Shown here: one piece after another, positions 1 to 12,350 of the stretch
Layout: each line of letters opens with the position of its first letter
Numbering within the stretch: position 1 is the first letter of the stretch
DNA from: Pempheris klunzingeri
Taxonomy: Eukaryota > Chordata > Actinopteri > Acropomatiformes > Pempheridae
Assembly: GCF_042242105.1 (NCBI RefSeq)
Contig: NC_092035.1
Location: 1,430,083-1,494,082, forward strand
DNA: 64,000 nt
Direction of reading: 5' to 3'
The notes under the pieces: model-generated
What the model was told of the DNA's origin: nothing
The model's database searches: none
What the model saw: the letters and a program-made list of their open reading frames with translations, nothing else
Translations under genes and position numbers: made by a program

Positions 1-34
1 CTGTTCCCTCTGAATGTGCTCACACTTTATACGT

Positions 35-38
35 CTGT

Positions 39-82
<44 letters not shown>
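35..82. repeat. (GT)n microsatellite
   Basis: Uninterrupted TG/GT dinucleotides from 45 to 82 with a short imperfect left flank. Confidence 0.98.
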
Positions 83-83
<1 letters not shown>

Positions 84-3000
84 AATTATCATCAATACGT
101 CACACCAGCGTGTTTTTAAAACAACACAGAGCTCCGAGCCGATGCCACCACCTGATTGTTTTCCACTTCTCCTTTTCAAAGTGAGCAACAAACACGGATG
201 AGACCGACGCAGCAGACGGGACGCTGCCAACTTTTACACAAGTTAACTGATTCCAGCAAGTCGGGATTAAATAACAGCCTGAGTTTAGACTGAATAATTC
301 AAGTCAGACAAAATGAGAATCCAGTCTAAGATACACCAAAGGCCAAATGTACATCTTCTCTCAGATGTCTGCAGCATCCTTCAGCTGTGAGACAAAAACA
401 CCCCAAAAACACTAAAACCTCTCTTTCCTCATTGTCTCACTCAACAACAAACCCCCCCCCTCCCCAAAAAAACACACAATCAATCTCAACCTCTGCCTTT
501 AACTGAGCGGTTTGTGGATCAGTCGATGGGACCCAGACACGCCGACACAGATGTGCAGTCCAGCGGTGACATCATCAGTCTGAACTTGGCGGCTGCAAAA
601 GAGACAAAGCCTTTTCGTGAATAAAGATAAATGGCGGCTATAAATACACACTGGCTGGGAACCACGTGCTGCTTCAGGTCTGACCTACATGTTAAAGTCC
701 ACATTACAGCACAGCTCAGCTCTTTTTAAAGACTGATGAAAGTAAACAATACTGTTTCAGAAGGACTTCACAATTAATCATTTCACTCCATTTACTCCTA
801 ATGGTGCATTTCTACACAATTCATGACTACATAAAAAGTTCTTATATCTTAACAAATATATAGACATTTTGGTTTTTATTCCATGTATCTGCATTTAAAG
901 GTCATGTATGTCTTTGTCATTTACTTGTCTTTGTGAAGGATGTGACCACAGGACATGTTGTATAATGTCATCAAGGTTGATGGGTTCAGCTGCCTCCAGC
1001 TAGAGTTAAAAGGACAAAATCCTGTATTTTAAAACTGGGACCCATTTTTTTAAAGATATTTTAGGCTCAAAATGACAAAAAAACGTTGGCTGTGATGTTA
1101 ATCTTCAAGGCAACTGCACCTGATCACAGTAGGTCCACTAAAAGAGCTTGTTTGATCCACTGACAGGCTCAGAGTGTTATTCTAAGTGTGTGACAGCATC
1201 ATGGAAAGGATCCCTACAGAGAGAGACCTGGAAGATCCTTTTGGTTTAACCACAAACAGCACACACACCAGACTACATTCACTAAAACAGGGATTTTACC
1301 TGAAAGAGCATGGGAGTCATGCCTTCATCTGCTAGTTTGTTTGTGTTATTGTGTGTTACACAAATACTGTATTTGACCTGAACTAACCCTTTAAAACACC
1401 AAATTCACACAATAACACGAGCAAACTAACCAATGGAGGCAGTAAGCAGACCAGCAACTGCTACGTATAATTAGTGCTTTTGTCAATGGAGTCTGGTGGC
1501 TTTCAAGAGAACGATGTAATGGTGTCACAGCAAATCCAAAAGATGTCATGCGAACTGTTTTGCATTTTCCTGGACGTTCCCAACGAAATGATGGTATTAA
1601 CAGCGAAGCAGCATAACTTTGAGAACACAGGAACACACTAAAGTGTAACACCCACAGCACACCCACTCCAAATGTTTTCTATGCCCCATCAAGTTACATC
1701 ACTGTCCTACCTACATCTCAGCGCTGAGGTGTGTTTAGGCTCCAGAAAAGTAGCATGAATCCACAGACTGACAGTTTAGTAACTTGACAGCTGCTCCTGT
1801 CGGTACAACATGTCCGTTATGCTCCACGGTGAACGGCCACAGTCCCAAAAAGGAAGCCGACGCACCGGAGCTTCACATCTGAGCTTAAATAAATGTACCT
1901 CCTGCTGCTGCGATGTCTTACAAGATTAAAAAAACATGTTTTCTTCCACTGAATAACACAAGCAGAGGAGGGAGGCATGATTCATTTTGCATTCATGCAT
2001 CTTAATGAGCTCCATCCCAGACAGAGAAATGTCTGCAGAGGTAAACTCTGATGAAAGAAGCCTTTTAGTAACTCAATCAGTACTTCATTTCACTTGGCTC
2101 CTCCTTCCATGAGAAGAATCAAACTTCATTTAAATTCACTGAGCATGCTTGATGCCATCTTCTTTGTCTTTGTCACCTTGGTGACCTCTGAGCATCACAT
2201 CTGAGTTTCTGTCTCTTGATCATTTTCCTAACGCGCTCATCAAGTGCACCGATTTCAGTTTCTGCTCCGTGCACAGAGGGCTGTGTGGGTTTCATAACCC
2301 TGTGACTCATGAAATCTGTTCACGATGCGTTTATTTTAAAACAGTTTTGTTCCAAATGCTCCTCTCCTCTTCTGTTTGAAGCTTAGAGGAAAGACACTTC
2401 CACCTTTAAGACCAAACCCATGCTGCAGAGGAGAGTTTGCTGTGGTGCAACATCTCTTAACAACAACATAAGAAGACTTGAAGTTAAGATTAAACAACAT
2501 TACGATGCATCTGTGTGCCCTGACTGACACCCAGCTGTGTTAATCTCCCCAGCTGAGGCCTCTCGGTCGCCGTCGGCCGGTTTGACGCCGGCCGGCACCT
2601 TCTGACTGAACTCATCTGTTGCTCAGCTTCGGCCAATAAGAGCGCAAGCAGTCCAGTGACCTCATCAACTGGCGTCTCCCCAGCCATGTGTCTACAATAG
2701 TCAGCTATGTTCGTCTGATGTCTGATCTGATTTGCACTAATGCTCCCAGTAGGGTCTCGTCAAAGCCGCGTGGACTCCAAAGTACGTCCACTCATGACTG
2801 CCTTCCTGTCAGTGTGACTGTAGGTGGTGCTGAAGTGATCGGCCAATCAATCAATCAGTTAACGCACTGAAAAGTCAAACAATTATTCTAGTCATCATCA
2901 TGTGGCACTCTCCGGCTCCAGCTTCTCAAATGTGTGCATTTTCTGTTTATATCTGTTGGTCTGACGTTTGTTCTTAAAGAAATGAAATCAGATAATGAAA

Positions 3001-5479
3001 GCAGCTCCAGTTTTAGGTTTCAGTGTTTCAGAGAGGAAACATTTAACTTTTCCCTCCTCTACTCTTGTTATGACTTTACCCTCACCATAAGATAAATTAA
3101 CAGTAGATATTATTAAGACATCCTTTTTACTTCCTTCTTTCACGTCCGTCTTTTCCTCCAGACGACTGATCTGAACAGATCCAGTCTTTTAAATGTGTAT
3201 ATAGTTTTCACAGGGGAGGATTGTTGGATTCTTTCTCTGAAGGATTTTATCTCTTCAGGACTTTTCTGGCACTGAGGGTTGTGTGTGTAAAGTTTAGAAT
3301 TAAAGGGACCTCTTGAAGCGACATTAAAGCACAATGAGCAAAAACCCCAAAAGGCTTTTAACATAGTTTTAGGTGTTATTACTAGAGAACACCACACCAC
3401 ACAACACCAGACCATCTGCATAACACAACAGGTGTCACGCAGCAGATTTCTCCGACAGGAAAACGTCAACAACAAACAACGTGAGCGAGCGTATCACAGT
3501 CGTGACTGACGCCCAAAGCCTCGGCGACGGTGAGTAACAGCAGAACGAGGAGTGATATGACACAACCAACGGCCGGCGTGACTGTTCCTGGACCTGTCGC
3601 TGTGTGACAGTCCACTACCGCCAAGAATAAGTCCATCCAACTTCCTGTTCGAAACAGAACAGCAGAGCTGCTCCAGACAGACGGACACGTTAAACCTAAA
3701 AACATCATTCTGTAAACTCACTGCAGTCATCAGACGGATGTGACGGAGAGATTCTGAGCTGTAGACTGAATGAAAACAGTTTTTTTACTTTTACACAGTT
3801 ATTCAAGGTGAAGCATCAAAATAAATGTGTAAAACATGAAGCATCTAAATATGAAACAGTCCAAATATACAGCAGATCTCCTCTGCAACATTCCCACATG
3901 ATGCTATAACCTCAAAAAGGTTCAACCCAAAGTCATATTTTACACCCGGAAACATGACCTAAACACAAACAAGCAGTGATATTGTGTCAGAGACAAACAT
4001 GTAGTGATGAAATCAGGACCTCCGGTCGGTCTGATGGGGTCTGAGGCATGAGGGGAAGAAACGCTGAGCGGGAGCACAAAGCAGCCAAAGTGTTAAGAGG
4101 AAGGAAATTTTGAAAAGGGAGTGAAAGAGAAAGAAGAGAAAGGAGAGGGAGAGGAAGAAGAAAAAAGGCCAGTGGCCTTCCCACCATGTTGTGTTACGTA
4201 ACGGCCTCATCATGCATTACTCACTGCACTTCAGCTGTTCTCCAAATCACTTTGCATTGGCAACAAATACAAACCTCGTGTCCAAAGACGTTTCAGTGCA
4301 GGTGCACAAATATCTGCTCACAGTCACAAACACATACGGATTGTTCCTTTATACTTAAAGAAGCCTTTTTTAGACATTTACGGCTCCGAGATCGACGTGT
4401 TTTTAATCAATAAGCCTGCGACTAACAACTGCTCTCATTATCGACTCACCTCAGCTCTTTCCTCTGTTAACTGTTTACTACAAAATGTAAAAATCACAAT
4501 CATTTCCTTCAAGAACTTTATTCCCAATAACAGAGTCCTGAACCTTCACGCCTCGTTTGATCCACTTCAATCATTGATATCAATATCAAGAAGCATTAAT
4601 AAGACATAAAATAAACCAAACAAAACTCTTTGAATGTTGTATTTCCTTTTGACGTTACTGAAAATGACAGAAAACTAGTTGGTAACTATTTTGATGACTG
4701 ATTATCAAATGTTCTCTTCCTCCAGGATCTGAACTGTGAGGATTCTTTGGGTTTTGTACCTTTAATTTCACCAAATAAGTAAAATAAGTTTTAAAAGATG
4801 TCGTCTTTGACTTTAGGAAATCACCACTTTGTGATATTTTATAGACCAAACAATTAATCCAAAGGCTTCAATAAGGAAAATCCTTGCTGTAGTTGTAGCC
4901 AAACATTCCTGAATGATAAATCAAACTCCGGATGTGAGAAAGTATTTAAATGTGTTAACAAAAAGTCCTGAACATTAGCATCTCTTATTCTTTTAATTCG
5001 TTGAGCTAAATTAGTTAAAATAGCAGAACACAAATCAACATAAAGTAGTGAAACAAAGACTAAAACTCTGTGGACGATAAGAACATTTCCTCTGACAGCT
5101 GAAGCACATTCATATCACTGCTGATTCCCAAAGACACAATGTGATCTGAAGCCTTTGCCTTAAATCTGCTCCTCTCTCCATCACTGACCTGAGAAATGTG
5201 CCGGTCTGACCGAGCTGCAGCACGTCCTCACCCAAAAGCCTCTCTTCCCTCCTCGCCGTGTCTGCGCGCCTGCGGTCTAATGAGAAAATGAGCCGGAGCA
5301 CATGATGCAGACAGACCTCTCTCTGTCTCCCAGTGTTGTTCAGGAGCCAGCCAAGGTAACAGGCTGATGGGGGAGCTGCCAAAAACAGGCCTGTTCATGA
5401 CGAGCTCAGAGCGAGCTGCCAGCGTCCCGCCGCTCGCAGCGGAAGACCGAGTGTGTCACCGGTTTACATGTCAGCTTCC
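83..5479. other. Gene-poor stretch
   Basis: No exon could be supported on either strand apart from the repeat pair at 1195-1680. Open frames here are short, have biased composition and show no recognisable domain. A CCAAT-containing, CpG-richer patch lies at about 2550-2700 and may be regulatory. Confidence 0.5.
1195..1680. repeat. Inverted pair of dispersed repeat copies
   Basis: The plus-strand segment 1195-1395 and the minus-strand segment of about 1380-1680 are copies of the element also seen at 61420-61790. The arms meet head-to-head: CTAGTTTGTTTGTGTTATTG near 1332 pairs with CAATAACACGAGCAAACTA near 1410. The class is unknown; non-autonomous transposon-like. Confidence 0.65.
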
Positions 5480-5480
5480 G

Positions 5481-5547
5481 GGAGAGAGACAGAGAGAGAG
5501 AGGGGGAGAGAGACAGAGAGAGAGAGGGGGAGAGAGACAGAGAGAGA

Positions 5548-5627
<80 letters not shown>

Positions 5628-5646
5628 AGAGAGAGAGAGAGAGGGG
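5481..5646. repeat. (GA)n tract with AGAGAC and GGGG interruptions
   Basis: About 165 bases of GA dinucleotides with a partial 25-27 base higher-order period in its first half. It creates spurious Arg/Glu and Ser/Leu open frames. Confidence 0.98.
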
Positions 5647-5797
5647 TTGTTGTCGTCAATCACCCTGCCGATAACCTGGCACGCCAACCGCCATCCCTCT
5701 GCACATGTCGATCAATACCGGCCGGGTTGCAGTGGAAACGTGACAGTATGCAGGGGAGGACGTGGCTGGTGGTGTCACTGCATGTGAGCCTGTGTCA

Positions 5798-5798
<1 letters not shown>

Positions 5799-5844
<46 letters not shown>
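5799..5844. repeat. (GT)n microsatellite
   Basis: Uninterrupted GT dinucleotides over about 44 bases. Confidence 0.98.
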
Positions 5845-5846
<2 letters not shown>

Positions 5847-5860
5847 ACCACGGTCGGTCA

Positions 5861-5880
5861 GGACAGGACAGGACAGGACA
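5861..5880. repeat. (GGACA)4 pentamer repeat
   Basis: Four exact copies of GGACA, 17 bases after the (GT)n tract. Confidence 0.95.
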
Positions 5881-6069
5881 GCTCCAAGAACATGACTGAG
5901 GAATTCTGCTTCATACCAATCTTTGTTTGTGCAGTTTGAGGCTGTGGATCATATGATTTAAAACATAAACATCAGTGGACACCGTTAGTCCCTAAACACT
6001 GTTTGCTTTGTTGCAGCTTATCCAAAAAGGAAAAAGTAAAATAGGTATTTTGGAACCGAGTGCTTGAGT

Positions 6070-6300
6070 AGATTGTTAAAGGAATAGTTTGACATTTTGG
6101 GGAAAAGGCTCATTTGTTTTCTGGCAGGCAGAAGATGAGGAGACTGGATCCCACTCAGCATCACAGAAAGACTGGAAGGCAAAACCCCAAACTACTACTA
6201 CCAACACCCTCCTTATATCCCACTGGTTTACTCCACCCAAAAACCTAGAACACCACTTCCAGTCTTTAAGCTAACTATTGCTTTCATGGCTGTAAGCTGC
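6070..6300 (+). repeat. Diverged copy of a common teleost interspersed repeat
   Basis: It begins AAGGAATAGTTTGACATTTT and ends near TTAAGCTAACTATTGC then GGCTGTAAGC. These are hallmarks of a short element that I recognise from many fish genomes. The family name is not certain. Confidence 0.5.
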
Positions 6301-6315
6301 AGATTTGATCACCTA

Positions 6316-6331
6316 GTTGTTGTTGTTGTTG
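6316..6331. repeat. (GTT)n
   Basis: About five GTT triplets. Confidence 0.85.
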
Positions 6332-6868
6332 TCATCATCTGCTTCTTAATACTCTGAAATCAGGCAAATTGTGCTTTGATTTCTGAATTAAAATGAAGCA
6401 AATCTGAATTTCCAAATTGCTCAGCATCCTTGGAGAGCAGCAGAAGAGCATTGTGGACACAAAAGATGCAAAAAAACAACAAAAAACAGTCAATTTCAAG
6501 AAAGAATCTCAATTTCTATTCAGATCTGAATGTTAGTGAGGCTCCAAACCCATCAGGTGACTCACATCTCACATGGCTCTTTTTTTTTTACAGAACAACA
6601 ACAACATACTGTGACTTGTGCTGATGAACAGTGTCTGCAGCGGTCCACAGATCTCTCCCACAAGCACCCGCACGACTCCGGGAGATTAGGCACGACCGGC
6701 GGCGCCAAGAGGCCGAGGCGTTCTCACACCTCCTCAGACACTCGCTGAGCAGGTTACATAAGGCTCAGGGTGAATGGGCACCTCCTGTTATAAAACCCTG
6801 TGTAGCTGCTGTCATTTCCTCTGATTGGACAGAATGTGGAGAATCTGCTGATCGGGAATCAGTGAGAA

Positions 6869-6910
6869 GAGGAGGAGGAGGAGGAGGAGGAGGAGGAGGA
6901 GGAGGAGGAA
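6869..6910. repeat. (GGA)n microsatellite
   Basis: About 13 GGA triplets. Confidence 0.97.
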
Positions 6911-8971
6911 GACACTGAGGTCTTTGTGTGTGTCATACTCTGTTTTCACCCCGACAGCCTCCAACACATGCCACAGGAGGAACTATTTTAGTCCACAAAG
7001 TGTCAGAAGAAGTAACACAAGTTCCCAAAGCTCAATACAACCAAAATAGTCCGTTTGCAGTGACAGAACCAGAGCACGTCGGGCCTGCTGGCTAACACTG
7101 ACCGGTACTAATCAACTAACCATAACAGCACCGGTGGACTTAGTTTAAATCCTGGCATCTTTCCATCCTGTCCAATAGGAAAGGAACAGATAAGATAGTC
7201 ATTTTAATGCACTATGGCTGTACAGGAAAGGTTAAACGCAGCGACATCATCCAGTGAAACACTGACGATGTACCAGTGCAAAGTCCTGGGAGGTTGTTTG
7301 GAGAGAAAGGTCGCCATGGTGACTGTCATAGTATCATCAACTACTACGCACTGCTTTGGCATCTGACTAATCTTCAAACTCACGGAGGTGTTCCTCAAAG
7401 CGGGTCTCAGGAGCTCATGGATCTCTGCTGACATCTCCCATGATGCAGCTCAGCAGGGTGTTTCATTAAAGAGTAATATCAGGGTTAATATTTCAGAGAC
7501 GTCCCTTCAGAGGACGTTATAAAACAGAACACACCAGTTCAAAATCAATCCACATGCATATTTGTTTGATTTCTTTCCTCTTAAGCCAAATTGTTTGCTT
7601 GATCAGGTTAAAAAGCAGTTTAATGGTCCTCTGCTTCATCCGAGCAGCTCCGATAATCCTCATGTCTGTGTGGTCTGTTCACGGCAGATACAAAGATAAT
7701 GAGATTCGACTGAATGCCGAGCGGCCGGAGGCGAGGTCAGGCAGGCTCTGGATTAACAGCAGGCCTTTTACAATCAGGACTGGGGTCTGGTCCTAAATCA
7801 ATCAATCAAAAAAGTCCTTTTTCAACATCGTTCTTCACCTGCAAGTTCCTCCCGAGTGTCCTCAGACCTGCAGCGGCATGTCTGAATACCTCCTTACATA
7901 ACTGCCACCCTCACACAACAAGGCTTCTCTTCTTCACGCCGTCTTCATCCTGCTGCTCTGTATGACTGAACATCCCCCGACCGGCTCACTGTTCTCCCCG
8001 TCCACCGCTGCCCTGAGGGAGCTGCTCAGGAATATCAATGATGTTTGTCCCGGCGGAGGAGAATCTAAACTCAGGGTTACAGCCTGAATGTTTCCAGATC
8101 AACACAGGAGGAAGAAACAGCTGCTGCTGTCTCTCTGTTTCTTTCTTTGAGGTGTGATGTCGGGAAATCTGTGAGTTTTTACACCAAATGCTCAAAAGAG
8201 GAGGAAAGACGGTGCTTGTGAACGTGACTTGTCTGTAATCTTGTTACATTAAATGGGTGTTCATTCGTGTGTGATGTGTCAAACTACTGAGCCCATCAGC
8301 CTGGTATTTTTCTGTTTTCAGGCTTGTATGCTGAGCAGCTGCTTGTGTTTGCCTTGATTCACAGTTTTTGAGCTTATCGACTGATTTATGGCGTCGCTGC
8401 CTGCTGAGTCCTCACTCCTTCGAGCCAGCAAGTCATCGGCAACCGCTTCAGTCTGACATTTAAGAGCAAAAGGCTAAAGACAAGCCTGGTGTTCAGGACA
8501 ACTCCTCTATCTGTAGTACTATCAATGCACGGCCACAGAAAACATGGGAGATTCCCTTTAAGTTCTTTCAGGTACACTCAGATTGGGAAAGGACATATTG
8601 TACCTAGAGGAAAGCCAAGCCCAGAGAACCGGCACAGTGGAATCACAACCAAACCATCACAACACCAACTTCAACCCCACCGATCATCAGCAGGACTCCG
8701 TTATTACAACCGCTGCTTAATAATCTCTTTGAATTATTCATTTCATGCACTTCACGTGTCAGAAATACCCTTTTTTCCTGATTTCTGGCTCCGATAGAAA
8801 ATGATCAATAATAATTACGCTGCAATAATTAATCACACACAGACCCACGTGCAGGAATAACCCATGATCCTCTCTGCTCGCCCTTGCATGCCATCTCCAG
8901 TGACAGCGCAGCACGTGTGATCACACGACCTCATTGCTTCGGAGCAGAGAGAAGAGTGAGGCACGGAGTCT
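6911..8971. other. Noncoding stretch, nothing recognised
   Basis: No supported exon, RNA gene or clear repeat. A short open frame on the minus strand near 7204-7434 contains a chance GTGAGT but no partner exon. Confidence 0.5.
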
Positions 8972-9074
8972 GGTCACAGGTCACATGATCAGAGGTCACA
9001 GGTCACATGATCAGAGGTCACAGGTCACATGATCAGAGGTCACAGGTCACATGATCAGAGGTCACATGATCAGA
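8972..9074. repeat. 22-bp tandem array containing DR1 and E-box motifs
   Basis: Four exact copies of a 22-base unit (8972-8993, 8994-9015, 9016-9037, 9038-9059), then a 15-base partial copy (9060-9074). Three unit junctions form AGGTCACAGGTCA, a perfect nuclear-receptor direct repeat with one-base spacing. The first copy has TGGTCA in the left half. Each unit also carries TCACATGA. See findings. Confidence 0.97.
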
Positions 9075-11915
9075 AAAGAAGCTGTTTTATCTAAAGATAA
9101 AAAGATAAAGATAAAACTTCCACATCCAATTATTTTAAAAGTTCCTTTGCTGAAGAATGAGAGTTAAGATCAGCGGAACGATTAACAGATTTAAATCAAG
9201 TGCTGCAATGGTTAGTCAGCTAATCTATTACTTCATCTTTTGAGTCTCTCTGTGCTTTATATCAATAGATTTGTGAATAATCCAGATAATTCTTACCTGA
9301 AGCCTCATATAGACACACATTACATAAATATAATAACAACCTGAACAAATGAAAATGCAGATTTGTGAAGAAACTTTAGAAGTTTCTGATTATTTCTGGA
9401 CAAACTATTTTGTTTTTAAATGCTGTTTGTCCTCAGTAAACCCGAAGCAGGACCGGGCAACAGTTCTGAGGGGAGTCCAGACTCTCCTCTCTGCACCTGT
9501 CAGCTCCGAACATCTGGGCCTCAGCAGCCCGCAGGTCTCAGCTCGCTGTGTGAAGCTGTACACTAATTAGCAGCTATCATCACTGCTGGACCCTGAACGC
9601 CCCGTCTGACACAAACACCATTCTTCAGGAAAGACAACACGGGAAGAAACGCAACCTGAGACGACAACCTGTGTGCGTAGAAGCTCTTCAGGATGATGAA
9701 TGTCTGCCGGAGGAATGTGTGAGCATGTCGCTGCTGCACGTAAATAAAACTGTCCATGTTTCTTTTGTACAAGGTTGTAAGGAGCTGTTGAGTTCACCTG
9801 CTCAGTAGGAAGGTGTTAGAAACATGACTCATGCTCAGCGACCAAGTGTCTCACACACACGTAGCTCTGGTGAAAGTTAAGTTTGTTTAAAGATGATTAT
9901 TTAAAGGAATAATTCTCTTATTTTGCTTTATTCAGCGGCTGCCATCTTTGCTCCATCAAGGTTCACAGTCACTCACCCACATGGAGGCATAATGTTTTAT
10001 AATACATGGAGTATTTTAGAGTATTTTTTATTATAAATTATGGACCAAATCTATCAAATGATGAATATTATGTTTCTAATTATGAGCCACAGTATCTCTA
10101 ACTGAGGGAATAAACAAACTACTGGATAAGAAAGCTTTTTTATTATTGTATTTAAGAGGATGAATCTGATCAGGTCATTTCACGATGTGAATGTAACAAT
10201 CAATGAGTGTAAAAGCACAGACAGCCGGATGTTTAGTAGATCACAGTGACGCTGCAGCTGCTGGAGAAGAAACTCTGCCTCCCCTGCATCAGGCGGACGG
10301 GAGAGGGTGAGGACGAGGGAGACGGGGTGAGGGAGGATGCGAGCGGCACCATGCAGGAGATGTTGACCCACCAGTGGATCTGAAGCGACGTGTTGTGGCA
10401 TTTTCATTCCCCCAGTGGGGCTGCAGAGCGCGAGCCGTGCCGCCTGACTGCACCGATAAGACGGCGGTCTGACACACAGTGAATCCACAAAGAGCTCGCC
10501 GAGGGTTTTATCAGGCAGCAGCTCTGAGCACAGACTCAGCCTCACATCCTCTCACTGCTCCAGAACTTGACGCTCAAAACACGGGAGGAGCTCCTTTTCT
10601 CCATCACTTCCCTTTAACCTGGCTCCTGCTTCAGTTAGCAATGCCCTACATTTCCCAGAATGCCTGTCAGTGACCTCCAGAGAGCACGAATCCTGTTCAT
10701 CTGCACTGAGTTATAGATGAAGACACACTGGTGGCAGTTTAATTCAACCTGAATTGGAGCTGCAATGCATTCTGGTCTGTTTCCTGCCGCTGTGGGTGAG
10801 GAGTTGTTCCATTTCTTTGTCTCTGATGGGTTCATCCCTGTGCGGTTAGACACCAGATCCTGGTTCCCTCCACAAACAGCCAATAGGACTCTTCCACTGG
10901 ATCTTTGGATTCAAATACTTAAATGTTTTGTTCAGCAAGATAATCTTCACTAATGAACACCACTTTGATGATTATGAAGCTTAAACGCAGTCGGCAGAAG
11001 TAATATTAGGATATAAACGGTCACATGACTCCAAAATAGTACAAGCTGATGATGATGATGATGAAAGTCTGAGTTCATTTGCAGGCTTATGAGTCAAACT
11101 GAAACTGATGAGTCCATGTTTTCCTGCACACTTGCACCTGTCAGGTACGACTAGAAACCTCCAGACCTCCAGGTTTGAGGGCTTGTCCCTGCAGTAAGCT
11201 ACAGGGAGCAGAGACACTCCACCCAGGGTCAAAGTTCAGAACTCCTCAGCCTTTGGAAACCGCTGTGTCACGTCTTCTGTGACGCTGCATTGTGGGAAAT
11301 GTAGTGTTTTGGAGTGTGGCGCATACATATCTTGGCCTGTGCTGTTTATTTTCATCAAGGGGGGGCACTGCACTAAATTGTTCTGATCCTTCAAATATGT
11401 ACTTGAGTAAATGTAAACTGCACTGGAGACGTTTCGCTGCCTCCCTCTGAGCAGTGACTTAAAGCACATGAGGAAACCGTTAAGCCATAAGTGGGTCAGA
11501 TCCCTCTGCAGGAAGACCACATTAAAGACCGACATCACTTCACCTCAGAGTCATAAAATGAAGCTCATCGTGCAGGGAGCACCCCTGGGTGTCTCCAGCC
11601 CACAAGCTGCTCACACGCGTCACATTAAACGTCACATTAAAGTCTAAGGCTGCAAGTAACCATTATTTCCAATCCAAGTCCAAACACAAACCAAAAACAT
11701 CCCGTTCACGTTGCAATAAAACAGATTTAGTGGGTTTAAATGATCCAGAAACATCCAGGATACAATTCTGACAGCAACACCCTTTTACCTTCAGTGATTC
11801 TTCCACCACTGATCAGGAGATTAAACCTAAACTGAGCTTAAAGCTGGCTTGAGACCCCTTCAGGGACCTCTGGGAGAGCTCAGACTGGTGAGCACATCTC
11901 TCTCTGGTAAACACA
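9075..11915. other. Noncoding stretch
   Basis: No supported exon. A (GAT)n run lies at about 11047-11062. Open frames around 10180-10545 are GC-richer than the surroundings, but the translation is not recognisable and has no convincing splice partner. Confidence 0.45.
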
Positions 11916-11940
11916 CCATCCATCCATCCATCCATCCATC
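11916..11940. repeat. (CATC)n microsatellite
   Basis: Six CATC units. Confidence 0.95.
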
Positions 11941-12142
11941 TGGATGATCGACCCTGATGCGGGTCAGACCTGAACATGAAGCCCGCTGACAGCCCCAGTA
12001 TTTCAGCCCCAGGCCTCCTCTTCTGCTGGATCCACAACTAAACTCCTGCTTTTTATTCTCTGACAGCAGGTGAGTGCGTGCGTGTGCGTGTGTGCGCGCC
12101 TGAGACAAAAGAGACGCACCGTGCGCGTTAATCACCACTCAC

Positions 12143-12350
12143 CATCATCCCCGGCAGCCTGACGCGCCTCGTCCGCGTTCACATGACGGCAAACTGAGCC
12201 TCCTGAGCGGCGAACACCGACCATTTTCACCGCTTTCTTCCCCGAACTGGGTGTCCTTCCGTCGGTGAGGAGCTCCGTCTCCCCCCCGGCAGCCTGCGGG
12301 GCGGTGGATCCCCGGCCTGACTAGTCCTCCATGGGGGGGAAGACGCACAT
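12143..12350 (-). other. CpG-rich possible first exon of an unidentified gene running left
   Basis: A CpG-dense block ends on the minus strand in ATGATG followed by a perfect GTGAGT donor (exon end 12143). A well-placed ATG (AAAATGG context) at 12222-12224 opens 27 codons (MVGVRRSGGSVCRHV at the start) up to that donor. I do not recognise the peptide. No partner exon was found in the 12 kb to the left, so the rest would lie outside the window, or the region is simply an unmethylated CpG island. Confidence 0.3.

Noticed and set aside
5367-5939. 190-residue plus-strand open frame and its minus-strand partners
   Set aside because: Made almost entirely by (GA)n and (GT)n repeats. Low-complexity Arg/Glu and Ser/Leu, with no domain.
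7204-7434. Possible coding exon ATGTCAGCAGAG... before GTGAGT (minus)
   Set aside because: The donor-like GTGAGT is probably chance. No acceptor or partner exon, and the peptide is unrecognised.
8972-9074. CRISPR-like array
   Set aside because: Units are contiguous with no spacers, in a vertebrate genome. It is a minisatellite. The same applies to 24231-24310.
10180-10545. 121-residue minus-strand frame
   Set aside because: GC-richer than its surroundings, but the translation matches no family I know and lacks plausible splice partners.
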